Assembly (NCBI GenBank): GCA_033398695.1
Contig: CM065816.1
Span: forward strand, 130,731,358 to 130,795,357
Direction of reading: 5' to 3'
Source: Orobanche coerulescens
Taxonomy: Eukaryota > Streptophyta > Magnoliopsida > Lamiales > Orobanchaceae
DNA length: 64,000 bases
Shown one piece after another: positions 1 to 11,674 of this stretch. The stretch's first letter is position 1, and each line of letters begins with the position of its first letter. A program made the position numbers and the translations under genes. The notes under the pieces are model-generated. The model was given only the letters and a program-made list of their open reading frames with translations. It was not told where the DNA came from and did not search any database.

Positions 1-795
1 GTTTTGTCTTGTTCAGATTTCACATTTTCTTCTTTTATGATGTCAGCAAGACCCGTAACATTAAGATGGATTTTAGCATCAAGAATTCATGCCAAATATT
101 TTTTTTCCAGAATTGTCAAGAGCACTGAACTTGAGTTTTGTGAGACTCGGACATTACTAATTCTATGACAAAAAAATGCACATGAAGTTTGATAAAAAAC
201 ATAGAACTTGAAGGTTGTGTGGTTCAATATATTAGCCCCGTAATCCTTAATTGGCTGTTGACTTAACATTAATACCTAACGTTCTTCACTTATGCATTTA
301 TAAGCTAACGTTCTTCGCTTATGCATTTACAAGTTAAATGAGTCGGTGGTGGTTCATTTTCATCCTTAAAACACTTAAATTGAGCCGTTTTACTTATTTT
401 CATGGGCATTTTTTTCCGGACAAACCAAGACTCAGTGGAATAAGACCAGTATAGATTTAAATGATGGAGCCTGCAGCTTGAAGAGGTGATCCTACATTTG
501 GTCCCACAATGCCAACAGATTTTGAAAGGCAATCTTTCCTAAGTCCAACATTTCGAGTGTACTTTCTTCTACTTTCATCACTGATAGATGGGGGTGTCAA
601 ATTTTGCTGGGCAAGCATAAGTAGTTGCAGGCTCTAACAAGAAGCAAAGGAGTTATATGCTTTCACAAAAAATAAAATAAAAAATGGTTAAAAACATATG
701 AGAATCTTTCTGCAAGCACAAGTTATTGCAGGCCTTACAAGAAGCATTGGAATTCATCGTTTTCAAGAGTCTGTTTATTCATAAATACAAACAAA
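1..795. other. 3' flank of the helicase gene, no gene recognised
   Basis: This stretch lies beyond the stop codon of the minus-strand helicase gene and should hold its 3' UTR and intergenic DNA. Short open frames here have no recognisable domain. Two duplications are visible: a 29-bp tandem repeat at 276-333, and a looser direct repeat of about 39 bp at 612-650 and 712-750, both starting GCAAGCA and ending in AAGAAGCA. Confidence 0.5.
276..333. repeat. 29-bp tandem duplication (two units)
   Basis: Units 276-304 and 305-333 share the word CTAACGTTCTTC followed by TTATGCATTTA. They differ at only two positions, so this is a recent local duplication. Confidence 0.85.
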
Positions 796-3700
796 TTAAC
801 GTTTGGGATTCCCATAATCACATTCTGGTAACTTCTCAAAGTCCTCAACTCCTGTCAACTTTGCAAATTGAGTTTCGTCAATAACCCCCCTTTTCAACTT
901 TTTTAGCAGGCGATAATCTCTTGTCAACTCCTCATCATCTTCAACTGTCTGGATAGCACGTCTTTGCTTAGCTGTCCTCTTTTTCAGCACATCAGCTGCA
1001 GTATTTGAGCGTTTGTTCGCCTTGTGGGGTTTAGGTTCTTGCTTTTGTGCTTCTTCCTTCGCCTGCAGATTCTTCTTTCTTTGCTTCTCACGAGATTTAT
1101 TCCTATATTTCGAACTTCTTTAGCATTGATCTATCCTATGGAAACACTTGTAAAATACCAGAAAGGGAGAGCTACTTGAAGGAATCATTAACACCATAAG
1201 TTCCATACAAAGGAATCATTAACACCATAAGTTCCATACAAAGTGAAAAGATAGAAATGTGTTCCTACTTAAATTTGATTTCATCCAATTTGATGTTTGG
1301 AACAGGGATGAAACCTCCAGCAGCACGTGCGTTGTGCCTTATCTCAGGCATTGCAGGGAGCTGTAATAGTCCAAATCCCATGCCCAACTTCCCAAGTTCA
1401 AGTTCTTTCCACCTGCATTAAAATGTCCAATTAGAGATTGAATTTATTCAGATCCTTTATTTTATTTTTTTGGCGGGGCAACCTGAGTTAAACACAAGGT
1501 GCAATTATTCACCTGAAAATGAAGGAGCAGCGGTGCTCTTTATATGCACGGATGTATGAAAGAAAAGCCCTGACACCCTTTTTCATGATGTCACGGTCTT
1601 TTCTCGCAGCGGATCGTATCTGTAACAAGATTTTAACATGATGTCAATTCGATTACATAACAAATTACATGCAGCTAAAAAAATCACCACCATATATAAT
1701 ATAATGATCTAATGTATAGCATCAAGAACATGGAATTAAAACAATGCTTGCATTTCCAGCAACATTATTAATTAAATTTCATTCCGCAAGACAAACCCTT
1801 TATTTTAATGATAGGAGAAAGAAGTAAAAGGTACCACAAACGACACTTACCAGAGGAACAACATCTGAGACATCATCTAAACATCTCCTTTCTTCAAGAG
1901 GAACTTTTCTTATACTGAGGAACCCCACATAGTCTTCCTCCTACAGTAGTACAATTACAATAAACACCCATTAACATATATGTAAACAAACCAAACAACA
2001 TTATAGTCGAAACAGATCTGTATTGAAAGCTATAACTAAACCTTTGGCAGCAGAAAAACAATTGCACTTCCTTGTCTACCCATACGAGCTGTTCTTCCAA
2101 CTCTATGTATGAAAACATTTGGATCTTGAGGGGTATCATACTGCATAGCAAGAAATGGACAAGCCCTATATTTATCTTCCAAGATAGATGTATGATAGGT
2201 TCAATATGATAACAAGCTACCTGAACTACACAGTCGACGCCTGGAATGTCGAGTCCACGGGCTGCAACATCAGTACATAGAAGGATACCACTTGAAAGAG
2301 ATGTAAACGAAGCTAGCGCTTTGTACCTTGCGGTCTAGAAAGAGTCGAGAATGATGAGTTTATGAATAGCTATAAGGAGTAAGAAAAGTAGTTGGTTGGT
2401 AATGTTTGTACTTGATTCATCTTCCCACAGAGAGCAATGAAATTGTATCCCTTCAAGGGAGCAAGGCGTGGAAGAACAAGGCCCCAGTAGTCAACACAAG
2501 CACAAGTCATGAAGTATCTAGAAACAAGAAAAACAATGTCAGTTTCAAATTACTCCACAATCACTTTTAAACTCTAAGTTGATCACTCCCCTTGACATTA
2601 AAAGTTTAACACATCCATGTTACTTACACTATGGTCTTGTTAGACTTATTTTTAACAAGGAGATCCACAAGCTGCGACGGTTTCTTTTCTGCCTCGCACA
2701 CAATATACTGTACAAAAGGTGTACAGTCAAATGAGAGAAAATGAATTAAAAAAAAACTGCGATGAATGTAACATAATTTTTTCTAATGATAATTCATAAT
2801 TGCATTGCAATTGAAACGGCACAAAAGACAGAATAATGCCAATAACATAAAAAAAAAAAAAGTAGATGCCTCTAACATATTAGTTCTAAATGATTAAGTT
2901 AAAGAGCATGCCTCAATGGCAAGGCCTGAAGGTGTTTTGGAGTGTTGTGACTTTGTTTCTGCACGCACTTCAACCCTCACCGGATTCCTCAACCCAGCCC
3001 TGGCAAGCTCTTCAACTGCCTCAGTCTGAGTAGCTGAAAAAAGACCAGTTCTTCGGAGCTTTGGCAACCGAGATAGAATATCGGTTAGCTTCTCTTGAGA
3101 TCCCATTTCCAACAGCCTATCAGCCTCATCTAAAATCAGAATCTGCATCAAAATTCATACAACATAAGCCTACTCCATCATCCTATCAATCTAATACCAC
3201 TAAATATAGTGCCAACTGCCAAGCTCCCAAAATGCAAACCTCGAAATCTCGGATGTCCAGATTCTCCATGCGCTCCATTATGTCATATATCCTACCCACT
3301 GTGCCAATCAACACATTGCCTCCTTCCACCTCTATTTGCTTCATGTCAGCTTTCACTTGCCGCCCACCAACCAACAGCACACACTTGAAATTGGGCAGTG
3401 TGGAAATGAAGGGCTTCACCACATTGTAAATTTGCGTTGACAATTCTCTTGTGGGTGATATAATCATCCCCATAACCTAAAATAAACACAAAGAACATTT
3501 GTAACTCTTCAAATTGAATAAAACCCAATATCTCTCTGCAGCTAAAAAACACAAAGATCAAAGCTTATATACGCTATATAAATCCCAAATTCGCTGAGTA
3601 GCTAAACAATATACGCATCAAATTCTGTAAGTTAAATATATCTCAATCTCTCTTAGTAGCTAAAAATAAAAAAATCAAAGCTCTGAAGATTAACTAATTC

Positions 3701-4117
3701 TGTCAATTAAGTAAAACCCAATTTTGCTGTGCAGCTAACAAAACCTAAAGACCAATGCTCTGAGATAATCTATTTCTCTAAATTGAGTAAACCCCAATTT
3801 CTCTATTGCAACTAAAACTAAAAAAGATTTAAGCTTTTGATGATTACTTTATTGGGTTTGGGATTGGTGGAAGCTCGCCGGAGAATCTCGACCATTGGGA
3901 GCACGAAGGCAAGGGTTTTTCCGGAGCCGGTGGAGGCGTCGACGGCGACGTCCTTGAAGCTGCATAGCAATGGGATAGTGGCGGCCTGGACTGGAGTGCA
4001 GAACTCGAAGCCGCCTTGGGTGAGGGCTTCGAGTACCGGCTCGGAGAGCGGAGGGTTGAGATGGGAGAATCGCGTGGTACTTAACGCGCCGTTGGAGTTG
4101 GAGGAGTTCGGGTCCAT
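796..4117 (-). CDS. RH18: DEAD-box ATP-dependent RNA helicase, RH18/SPB4/DDX55 type (11 exons)
   Basis: An ATP-dependent RNA helicase whose yeast and animal relatives (Spb4, DDX55) act in nucleolar 60S ribosome assembly. I placed these minus-strand exons so that every phase closes: 4117-3848, 3476-3240, 3142-2912, 2707-2628, 2517-2412, 2334-2221, 2140-2042, 1940-1851, 1619-1513, 1412-1269 and 1114-796. Together they give 598 residues, close to the roughly 590 expected from memory of the family. Motifs in order are the Q motif (GFEFCTPVQ), Walker A (STGSGKT), PTREL, LDEAD, SAT, the TDVAARGLD motif V and [13 protein letters not shown] motif VI, then the SPB4-type C-terminal domain and a Lys/Arg/Glu-rich tail. 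The start is the first ATG upstream of the Q motif. The intron after exon 3 has a GC donor (2911-2910). Motif Ib reads TVGR where TPGR is usual. No stop or frameshift was found, so the gene is probably functional. The symbol is by resemblance to the Arabidopsis RH18 sequence. Confidence 0.93.
1180..1241. repeat. 31-bp tandem duplication inside the last helicase intron
   Basis: The segment beginning AGGAATCATTAACACC at 1180 is repeated exactly 31 bases downstream at 1211. It lies in the intron between exons 10 and 11 and does not touch a splice site. Confidence 0.85.
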
Positions 4118-4649
4118 TGAAATTGCGGCGGGATATGGGCGGGGTTGGGAAGGTCGAAAAGGTTTTATATATTCATTCTGTATTGTATTTACGTATTTAC
4201 CCGACTTTTAGTAAAGAAAAAAAAAATTAGGAGAGAAAGGAAGAGAAAAAAAAAATAAAAGAAAATTGTATTTTGTGTTTTCGAGTTTGAAGGAAGTGAA
4301 CGGAAAATTAACTATTTTGTTCTTTTCTCTTAACATACGTAAGAATGATATCTTAACGTATGTAATGTTGCTACCTTAACGTACGTAAAATGTGAATCAC
4401 GCACGTAACCAAGTGTTCAGAATTCAAACGAGAAGAACGTTGGATGAGTCAAAGTCAAAAAGGCAGCAACGGATATATGACGTCAGCAATGACGTATCCT
4501 TAACGTACGTAATGGGTTTTGGATAATGTACGTAATGTTCAAAACGAAGGCTATTGGACTAAAACTGGTACTTGCTAACGTACGTAATGAAATCGATGTA
4601 ATGTACGTAACCATTATAGCGTACGTAATACAATGATGATAGCGGACAT
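4118..4649. other. Helicase 5' flank and an isolated cluster of ACGTACG words
   Basis: The part next to 4118 should hold the 5' UTR and promoter of the divergent helicase gene; an A-rich tract lies at 4216-4265. From about 4330 to 4630 the DNA is packed with TTAACGTACGTAA-like words. The same motif fills the neighbouring LTR, but this stretch lies outside the element boundary at 4650. It is probably a remnant of a related LTR. Confidence 0.5.
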
Positions 4650-7170
4650 TGTAAAATCCGGAGTGATTGTTGAGTATTTCATCTGTAATTGAACCTTGTA
4701 TTATTCAGAATTGTGATATCGATAATCAAAGTATGATATTTCTCGTATTTGTATCCTTGTACATGAGTATGGCAACATGTAAATTTTCTCATGCAAACAC
4801 GTGATAACGTACGCTAAGAATGTAGCTTAACGTGCGTTATCGGCTAGAGTTAGTGTACGCTACGAATGAAGCATAGCGTACGTTAGGCAGTCAATAATTG
4901 AGATGGGCGGATAGCACATGCGCCAGCCGGACATGGGTCTGGATAAGATTCCCGTGGATGAACTTGGACACTTTTGAAGTCAATGAGTGTTAACCTACGC
5001 TAAGGTGTGTTTCTAGCGTACGCTAGTTGGTGTGGATTACGTACGTAACCTGATGGTGTAACGTACGTAATCGAGTTCAGATTGAGGACAGTTAACTATC
5101 AGTGACGATAGCATACGTTAAGGTCATCTGGTTAGCGTACACTAAGAGACTTATATACGTTATGCATGAAGGCTAAAATACGTTAAGGTCAGAAAATTAT
5201 AAATAAGACATCACCCCATTTCATTTCAACTCGTTTGTTTCACTTGGCCTTCATTATACTTCGTGCCCAGAGAGATCCCAGCCTCCTTAAACACATATAA
5301 ACCATCTCTACTTGATCATTGAAGATTGGAGATCACTTATATTGATCATTGAAGTGGAGAATCAATTTGGATTGGCACACAAGCAACCGAAGTTGGATTC
5401 TACCCATTGTCTCGGTGTTTTCTTCATCTTAAGGTATGTTAACACTATCTCAAACCTTGGATTCGTATTCTTAATGATATGATGATCATACTATCAAGAT
5501 ATTAAGTTTCCATTGATGAATTATTCAAACAAACATCATGTTTAGAAGTTGAGATGATTATGTTTAGGATATCATTGTTGAAAACATCATAGTTGAGATC
5601 CTATTACGTCAAGTGATGAGAGTAATGTTCTGAGATTGATTATCCGTATTGAATAACGTTGCCATATTGATCGTAGACTTGGAGTTGATATCACTTTCGT
5701 TAAACGGACTTAAGAAAGAATCATCAAAGGTTGTATCCTTTATTATAAGTTGGAATTGTTTGTTCATCTTTAAGACGAAGTCTGAATGTAATGATGATAT
5801 TGGAATCTAGCGCATCAACCTTAGATCACCGAACTTCAAATGAGAATTTTAATCGAGATTGAATATAGTGTTATGATGATATACGTATCCTTGAATTTCG
5901 AAGATGTTTGAATCTGTAAGATCATTCATAATTGTATGAGCATGATATGTATGGTGATAAAATACGTTAATCACTGAGGAGTTCGTAAGCTTTATCACAA
6001 ATCGAGACAGTCGTCTGCCTAGTGAGAAACTATCATGCATGTTTAACGTACGTTAAGCTATGTAGCTTACGTACTCTATCGGGCACAGTTAACGTACGCT
6101 ACGTTTGGTACGTAACGTACGTTATATCATCATACGAGTCAAGTCGACTGATCAGAGAGGAACTGTCGATACATGGTTAGCGTACGCTAGACTTCGTAGT
6201 TTACGCACGCTAACGAGTAGGTTTAACGTACGCTACAAAGGATATGTAACGTACGTTATGAAGGTCAGACAGATTACGTTTTATGAACTTTCGACCGTAA
6301 TTTGGATTGTTAGATGTTCATTCGACATGAGATGAATTCTATATTATTTCTGTTGTTAAGGTTCGAGCTTAGCAGCGTGATTGATCGGAGGGGGCGACCT
6401 TCGAGCGTTCTAATATTCGTGGAAGATTTATTCTTGTCATCGAATCGAGGCAAGTACTTTAATTAGAATTATTCGTATTATGACGGTAATGTTATGATTG
6501 TACTGTGTACATGTGTTGTGATTAATTGTCCACCATGCGTTGATCCGACGGGAATCATCATGATAAATATATAGCTGTGTACGCTGGATCATTGGACAGG
6601 TAGTTCCACCATGCTTTGGTCCGACGGGATCATCATGGGAATCTATAGCTATGTGCGCTGGATCGTTGGAATACCATGAGTTTATTGAGACTGTTGTGAT
6701 GTGATATGTGTTGATATTATTTCTCGTTGGAGAAACTTGTCATGATTATTTTTTATTAAATCATTGTTGTATGATTATCATACTTGTACTAGCATCGTTG
6801 TGCTAATCCCTTCGGGAGTGAACATTTGTTTATGTTCAGGATCCAGGAGAGCAGGGAAACAACCACTGGAGCTGCATGATGACGAGGGTGCAGAGTGATG
6901 TTCCGGTCGGGTTTAATTATCTGTTGTTTGTATTGTTTTTAATAAGTACTCGAGTACGTTGTCGTTGTGATGATTAATTTTGGTTATGTATTAATAATTC
7001 CCCCTTCAGATATTGTATTCTCGGTATTGGCCCAGAACTGTTGTATTCTTAATTCAGTTACTTTTATATGTTGGTTTCTGTTATTATCTTTTCTTTTCTT
7101 CAGCCTTGTAAATCCTTATGTAAAGGATTTACGGTGCTGTAATATTCCTAAATATGTCGGGGGTGTTACA
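4650..7170 (+). repeat. 5' LTR (2521 bp) of the gag-only element
   Basis: The LTR starts TGTAAAATCC and ends GGGGGTGTTACA. It has a palindromic-word cluster at 4806-5185, a TATAAATA box at 5198-5205, a donor-like AAG|GTATGT at 5434, and a second cluster at 6041-6255. A GAG|GCAAGT site lies near 6450, a diverged two-unit repeat at about 6528-6670 and an acceptor-like TTCAG at about 6836. Open frames inside it are not considered genes. Confidence 0.9.
5198..5205 (+). promoter_or_regulatory. Putative TATA box of the 5' LTR
   Basis: TATAAATA follows the palindromic-word cluster. The counterpart in the 3' LTR is at 9084-9091. A pyrimidine-rich stretch and a splice-donor-like site follow about 230 bp later, so transcription probably starts just after this point. 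Confidence 0.6.
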
Positions 7171-7175
7171 GAATA

Positions 7176-7188
7176 TGGTATCGGAGCA
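7176..7188 (+). other. Primer-binding site
   Basis: TGGTATCGGAGCA lies five bases inside the 5' LTR end. It matches the usual plant site complementary to the 3' end of initiator methionine tRNA, apart from one base (G for A in TATCAGAG). Confidence 0.75.
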
Positions 7189-7405
7189 AGGTTTATGTAT
7201 ATCTTGGCCATTGGGTTAAAATAGGGGTCATGTATGTCTTTTGAGGTAACCGGACGTGAATAACATCACTGTACTGCCTACGTCTTCGTGCGAGCGGTGG
7301 TTGTAAGTTCCTAAACTCTATCTCGTCCTTCACATGTTATACTTCTTTATACTTGAACATTAGAACGATATGGTTTTCTGTATATTGAGTATTTATGCTT
7401 ACAGT

Positions 7406-8458
7406 ATGTTGAGAGGTGGACGTGGACGTGGTCGCGGTCGCGGACGCGGGCGAAGGAATGCTGAAAGAGAAGCTTCGCCTTCTAATCAGGCCAACCACAG
7501 CTCAGGCGAGCCACAAAGATCTGTTAATAATGAACTGGAACATGCGGTGCCCGAAATCCTTCGTCAGGTGGTTAACCAGATGACGCAGTTTGCCCAGGTC
7601 GTGGACCGAATGCAGGTGGCGGTAGGATTACAACAGGGAGATAGACAACAAGGAATCACAGACATGGGAAATCGAGGCGACCAATGGCTGCAAGAGGTGG
7701 CGAAGATGCAACCACCCAAATTCAACGGCTTTTATGAGACACCAATGTGGGATCATTGGTTAAAAGAACTGGAGAAAATTTTTGCCGGAATTAATTGTCC
7801 AGACGACCGGAGAGCCTCTATTGCTCAGTACTTTCTAATAGGGGAAGCGTCTGAGTGGTGGGAAGCCATCCGGCCTGTAGATCATGATGCTGACTGGACA
7901 GAATTTAAATTGATGATGGAAGCTCAGTACTGCCCTCGTCCTGTGAGGGAAGCCAAAGTTCAGGAATTTATCTCCGCACAACCATCAGACGAGCCAGTAT
8001 CCAAGACGATTAAAGCGTTTAATCAACAAACGGTGTTTGTTCGACACCTGGTCAGAACAGACACGGAAATGATGATCCATTTTGATATGAGAATGAAACC
8101 AAAAATCCAAGGGTACATGTCCGGTTTTGAATGTACCACTCTCCGTCAATATCAGGATAAAGCATTGGCGTATGAAATCAAAGAAGCAGCAATGGAGAAG
8201 TTTGCAGAATCCAAGAAGCAGAAAGTCTCTGGTAGTTTCACAGAGCACAAAAGCAGTAGGCCCTGCAAGGCCCAGTCACCCTTTCATTCATTCAAGAAAC
8301 CTCCGCACCCATCCAAGAGCGGAAAGAACTTCGGAGCAGTATCAGCCACGACGGATACATATAGGAAGTGCTTTAACTGTGGTCGCCCAGGCCACCTTTG
8401 GCGTGATTGTTTCCGTACTCCAGTTACATGTTTTGATTGCGGATGTGTTTCATCATGA
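7406..8458 (+). CDS. gag: Gag polyprotein of the gypsy-type element
   Basis: Gag forms the virus-like particle that packages element RNA in the cytoplasm. The frame is open from 7370; the ATG at 7406 is preferred because the next residues form a Gly/Arg repeat (GGRGRGRGRGRG). The central part holds a retrotransposon Gag domain with the WDHWLKELEKIF and ASEWWEA signatures. Near the end is one CCHC zinc knuckle (CFNCGRPGHLWRDC), followed by a second knuckle that stops after CFDCG. The protein ends there, so the second knuckle is cut and no protease follows. The break probably marks the deletion that removed pol. About 350 residues are encoded, near full Gag length. Confidence 0.88.
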   Translation: MLRGGRGRGRGRGRGRRNAEREASPSNQANHSSGEPQRSVNNELEHAVPEILRQVVNQMTQFAQVVDRMQVAVGLQQGDRQQGITDMGNRGDQWLQEVAKMQPPKFNGFYETPMWDHWLKELEKIFAGINCPDDRRASIAQYFLIGEASEWWEAIRPVDHDADWTEFKLMMEAQYCPRPVREAKVQEFISAQPSDEPVSKTIKAFNQQTVFVRHLVRTDTEMMIHFDMRMKPKIQGYMSGFECTTLRQYQDKALAYEIKEAAMEKFAESKKQKVSGSFTEHKSSRPCKAQSPFHSFKKPPHPSKSGKNFGAVSATTDTYRKCFNCGRPGHLWRDCFRTPVTCFDCGCVSS

Positions 8459-8524
8459 AGATAGCATGAAGTCCAGATATCCAAAATTATTTTCGTCTTG
8501 AGTTTCGGGACGAAACTCCTTTTT

Positions 8525-8536
8525 AGTAGGAGAGTA
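8525..8536 (+). other. Polypurine tract before the 3' LTR
   Basis: AGTAGGAGAGTA lies directly before the TGTAA of the 3' LTR. It is preceded by the phrase TTTCGGGACGAAACTCC, which marks this position in many plant gypsy elements and recurs in the minus-strand elements near 61.5 and 62.3 kb. Confidence 0.7.
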
Positions 8537-11053
8537 TGTAATATCCAGAGTAATTGTTGAGTATTTCATCCGTAATTGAACCCTGTATTATTCGGAATTG
8601 TGATATCGATAATCGAAGTATGATATTTCTCATATTTGTATCCTTATACATGAGTATGTCAACATGTAAATTTTCTCATGCAAACACGTGATAACGTACG
8701 CTAAGAATGTAGCTTAACGTACATTATCGGCTAGAGTTAGCGTACGCTACGAATGGAGCATAGGGTACGTTAGGAAGTCAATAATTGAGCTTGGCGGATA
8801 GCACATGCGCCAGCCGGACATGGGTCCGGAGAAGATTCCCACGGATGAACCTGGACACTTTTGAAGTCAACGAGTGTTAACGTATGCTAAGGTGTGTTTC
8901 TAGCGTACGCTAGTTGGTGTGGATTACGTACGTAACCTGATGGTGTAACGTACGTAATCGAGTTCAGATTGAGGACAATAACTATCAGTGACGATAGCGT
9001 ACACTAAGGTCATCTGGGTAGCTTACGCTAAGATACTTACGTATATTATGCATGAAGGCTAACGTACATTAAGGTCAAAAAATTATAAATAAGACATCAC
9101 CCCATTTCATTTCAACTCGTTTGTTTCACTTGGCCTTCACTATACTTCGTGCCCAGAGAGATCCCAACATCCTTAAACACATATAAACCATCTCTACTTG
9201 ATCATTGAAGATTGGAGATCACTTATATTGATCATTGAAGTGGAGAATCATTTTGGATTGGCACACAGGCAACCGAAGTTGGATTCTACCTATTGTCTCG
9301 GTGTTTTCTTCATCTTAAGGTATGTTAACACTATATCCAACCTTGGATTCGTGTTCTTAAGGATATGATGATCATGCTATCATGATATTAAGTTTCCATT
9401 GATGAATTATTCAAACAAACATCATGTTTAGAAGTTGAGATGATTATGTTTAGGATATTATTGTTGAAAACATCATAGTTGGAATCCTATTAAGTCAAGT
9501 GATGAGAGTAATGTTCTGAAATTGATTATTCGTATTGAATAACGTTGCCATATTGATCATAGACTTGGAGTTGATATCACTTTTGTTAAAAGGACTTAAG
9601 AAAGAATCATCAAAGGTTGTATCCTTTCTTATAAGTTGGAATTGTTAGTTCATCTTTAAGACGAAGTCTGAATGTAATTATGATATTGGAATCTAGTGCA
9701 CCAACCGTAGATCACCGAACTTCAAATGAGAATTGTAATCGAGATTGAATATAGTTTTATGATGATATATGTATCCTTAAATTTCAAAGATGTTTGAATC
9801 CGTAAGATCATTCATAATTGTATAAGCATGATATGTATAGTGATAACATACGTTAATCACTGAGGAGTTCATAAGCTTCATCACAAATCGAGACAGTCGT
9901 CTGCCTAGTGAGAAACTGTCATGCACGTTTAGCGTACATTAATCTATGTAGCTTACTTACGCTATCGGGCACAGTTAACGTACGCTACGTTTGGTACGTA
10001 ACATACGTTATATCATCAGACGAGTCAAGTCGACTGATCAGAGAGGAACTGTCGATACATGGTTAGCGTACGCTAGACTTCGTACTTTACGTACGCTAAT
10101 GAGTAGGTTTAATGTATGCTACAAAGGATATGTAACGTACGTTATGAAGGTCAGACAGATTACATTTTATGAACTTTCGACCGTAATTTGGATTGTTAGA
10201 TGTTCGTTCGACATGAGATGAATTCTATATTATTTTTATTGTTAAGGTTCGAGCTTAGCAACGTGATTGATCGATGGGGGCGACCTTCGAGCGTTCTGAT
10301 ATTCGTGGAAGTTTTATTTTTGTCATCAAATCGAGGTAAGTACTTTAATTAGAATTGTTCGTATTATGTCGGTTATGTTTTGATTGTACTGTGTACATGT
10401 GTTGTGATTAATTGTCCACCATGCGTTGATCCGACGGGAATCATCATGAGAAATCTATAGTTGTGTGCGTTGGATCATTGGACAGGTAGTTCCACCATGC
10501 TTTGGTCCGACAGGATCATCATGGGAATCTATAGCTGTGTTCGCTGGATCGTTGGAATACCATGAGTATGTTGAGACTGTTATGATGTGATATGTGTAGA
10601 TATTATTTCTCGTTGGAGAAACTTGTCATGATTATTGTTGATTAAATCATTGTTGTATAATTATCGTACTTGTACTAGCATCGTTGTGTTAACCCCTTCG
10701 GTGGTGAACATTTGTTTATGTTCAGGATCCAGAAGAGCAGGGAAACAACCACTGGAGCTGCATGACGATGAGGGTGCAGAGTGATGTTCCGGTCGGGTTT
10801 AATTGTCTGTTGTTTGTATTGTTTTTTATAAGTACTCGAGTACGTTGTCGTTGTGATGATTGATTTTGGTGATGTATTAATATTCCCCCTTTGGATATTG
10901 TATTCTCGGTATTGGCCCAGAACTGTTGTATTCTTAATTCAGTTACTTTTATATGTTGGTTTCTGTTATTGTCTTTTCTTTCCTTCAGCCTTGTAAATCC
11001 TTATGTAAGGATTTACGGCGCTTTATATTCCTGATTATATCGGGGGTGTTACA
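8537..11053 (+). repeat. 3' LTR (2517 bp) of the gag-only element
   Basis: A near full-length match to the LTR at 4650-7170, with scattered single-base changes. The putative TATA box is at 9084-9091. The second donor-like site reads GAG|GTAAGT (about 10336) here, whereas the 5' LTR has GC. It ends GGGGGTGTTACA and abuts a copia gag remnant. Confidence 0.9.
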
Positions 11054-11674
11054 GCCATAATCAATGCACAGGGAGCTAACGGCGCAAATACCTAATTTTG
11101 CTCCAATATTGCTCACTAGCACTTCATTATGCCTCTCAGCCACTTGCAGTAGGTTGATTATTTTACTGAAGGTAGCGATGCTTTTACTATCATACTCCAG
11201 CCTATACTGGTTCATTAGTATAAGAGCGGAAGTAGGGAAGGTGGAAAAAGCTTTATGGATCATTTCATCTTCTGTGATGTCCATCCCACAGAAATTTAGG
11301 CGTGCCTTGAGGCGGAGAATATCTTTGTTGAAATCGTTGATCAGTTTATATTCAATCAAGCGGTTTTCATTTCATTGCACGGTCAACTTTGGGAGCAAAG
11401 TTTGTGAATGTTCCCAAAACCCCTACGGGCATCCCACAGTTCTTTAGGGAATTTCAACTGTAGATATTTCATCTCATGCTTGGGTCGATATGTCGCCTAA
11501 GGAACATTAATGCACTAGCTTTGATTTTGTCAGACGGTGCATCGTCAGCGTTATCAAATATTGTGGCACTATAGTCCTTGACAACAATATGGTCCTGACG
11601 TCGGAGACCCATATGTAGTATTCAAGCTCTTTTGAGTCCAAGATATCAAATTCGGGACGAGTTGGATCAGCCAT
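11054..11674 (-). pseudogene. Broken copia-type Gag (UBN2-like) fragment
   Basis: Reading minus, the frame opens MADPTRPEFDILDS and resembles the Gag of plant Ty1/copia elements. It has the blocks YNxEICRLR-like (FNKDILRLKARLNFCG), EMIHKAFSTFP and LLQVAERHNEVLVSN typical of that family. The N-terminal and central parts lie in different frames with a stop between them (around 11.36-11.48 kb). The C-terminus is cut where the gypsy element begins at 11053. This is the coding part of the minus-strand copia remnant whose LTR lies at 12910-13075. Confidence 0.7.

Larger units (their letters stand above)
4650..11053 (+). mobile_element. Gag-only Ty3/gypsy-type LTR retrotransposon (non-autonomous)
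   Basis: Two long direct repeats (4650-7170 and 8537-11053, each about 2.5 kb) begin TGTAA and end GGGGGTGTTACA. They flank an interior of only about 1.37 kb. That interior has a primer-binding site next to the 5' LTR, one gag frame and a purine-rich tract next to the 3' LTR. No protease, reverse transcriptase, RNase H or integrase is present, so the element must have depended on proteins from another copy. The organisation fits the class known as TR-GAG elements. The flanking pentamers GACAT and GCCAT match at four of five positions. The first ~118 aligned LTR bases differ at about nine sites, mostly transitions, so the insertion is not recent. Confidence 0.9.

Noticed and set aside
3061..3429. 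Plus-strand open frame of 122 codons opposite the helicase exons
   Set aside because: It is the antisense of helicase exons 2 and 3, which carry conserved motifs; no domain is present in this frame.
3837..4211. Plus-strand open frame of 124 codons
   Set aside because: Antisense of helicase exon 1; GC-rich coding DNA leaves long shadow frames.
6105..6335. Open frame of 76 codons repeated at 9991-10221
   Set aside because: It occurs in both LTRs and arises from the ACGTACG words and flanking DNA; repetition reflects LTR identity, not gene conservation.
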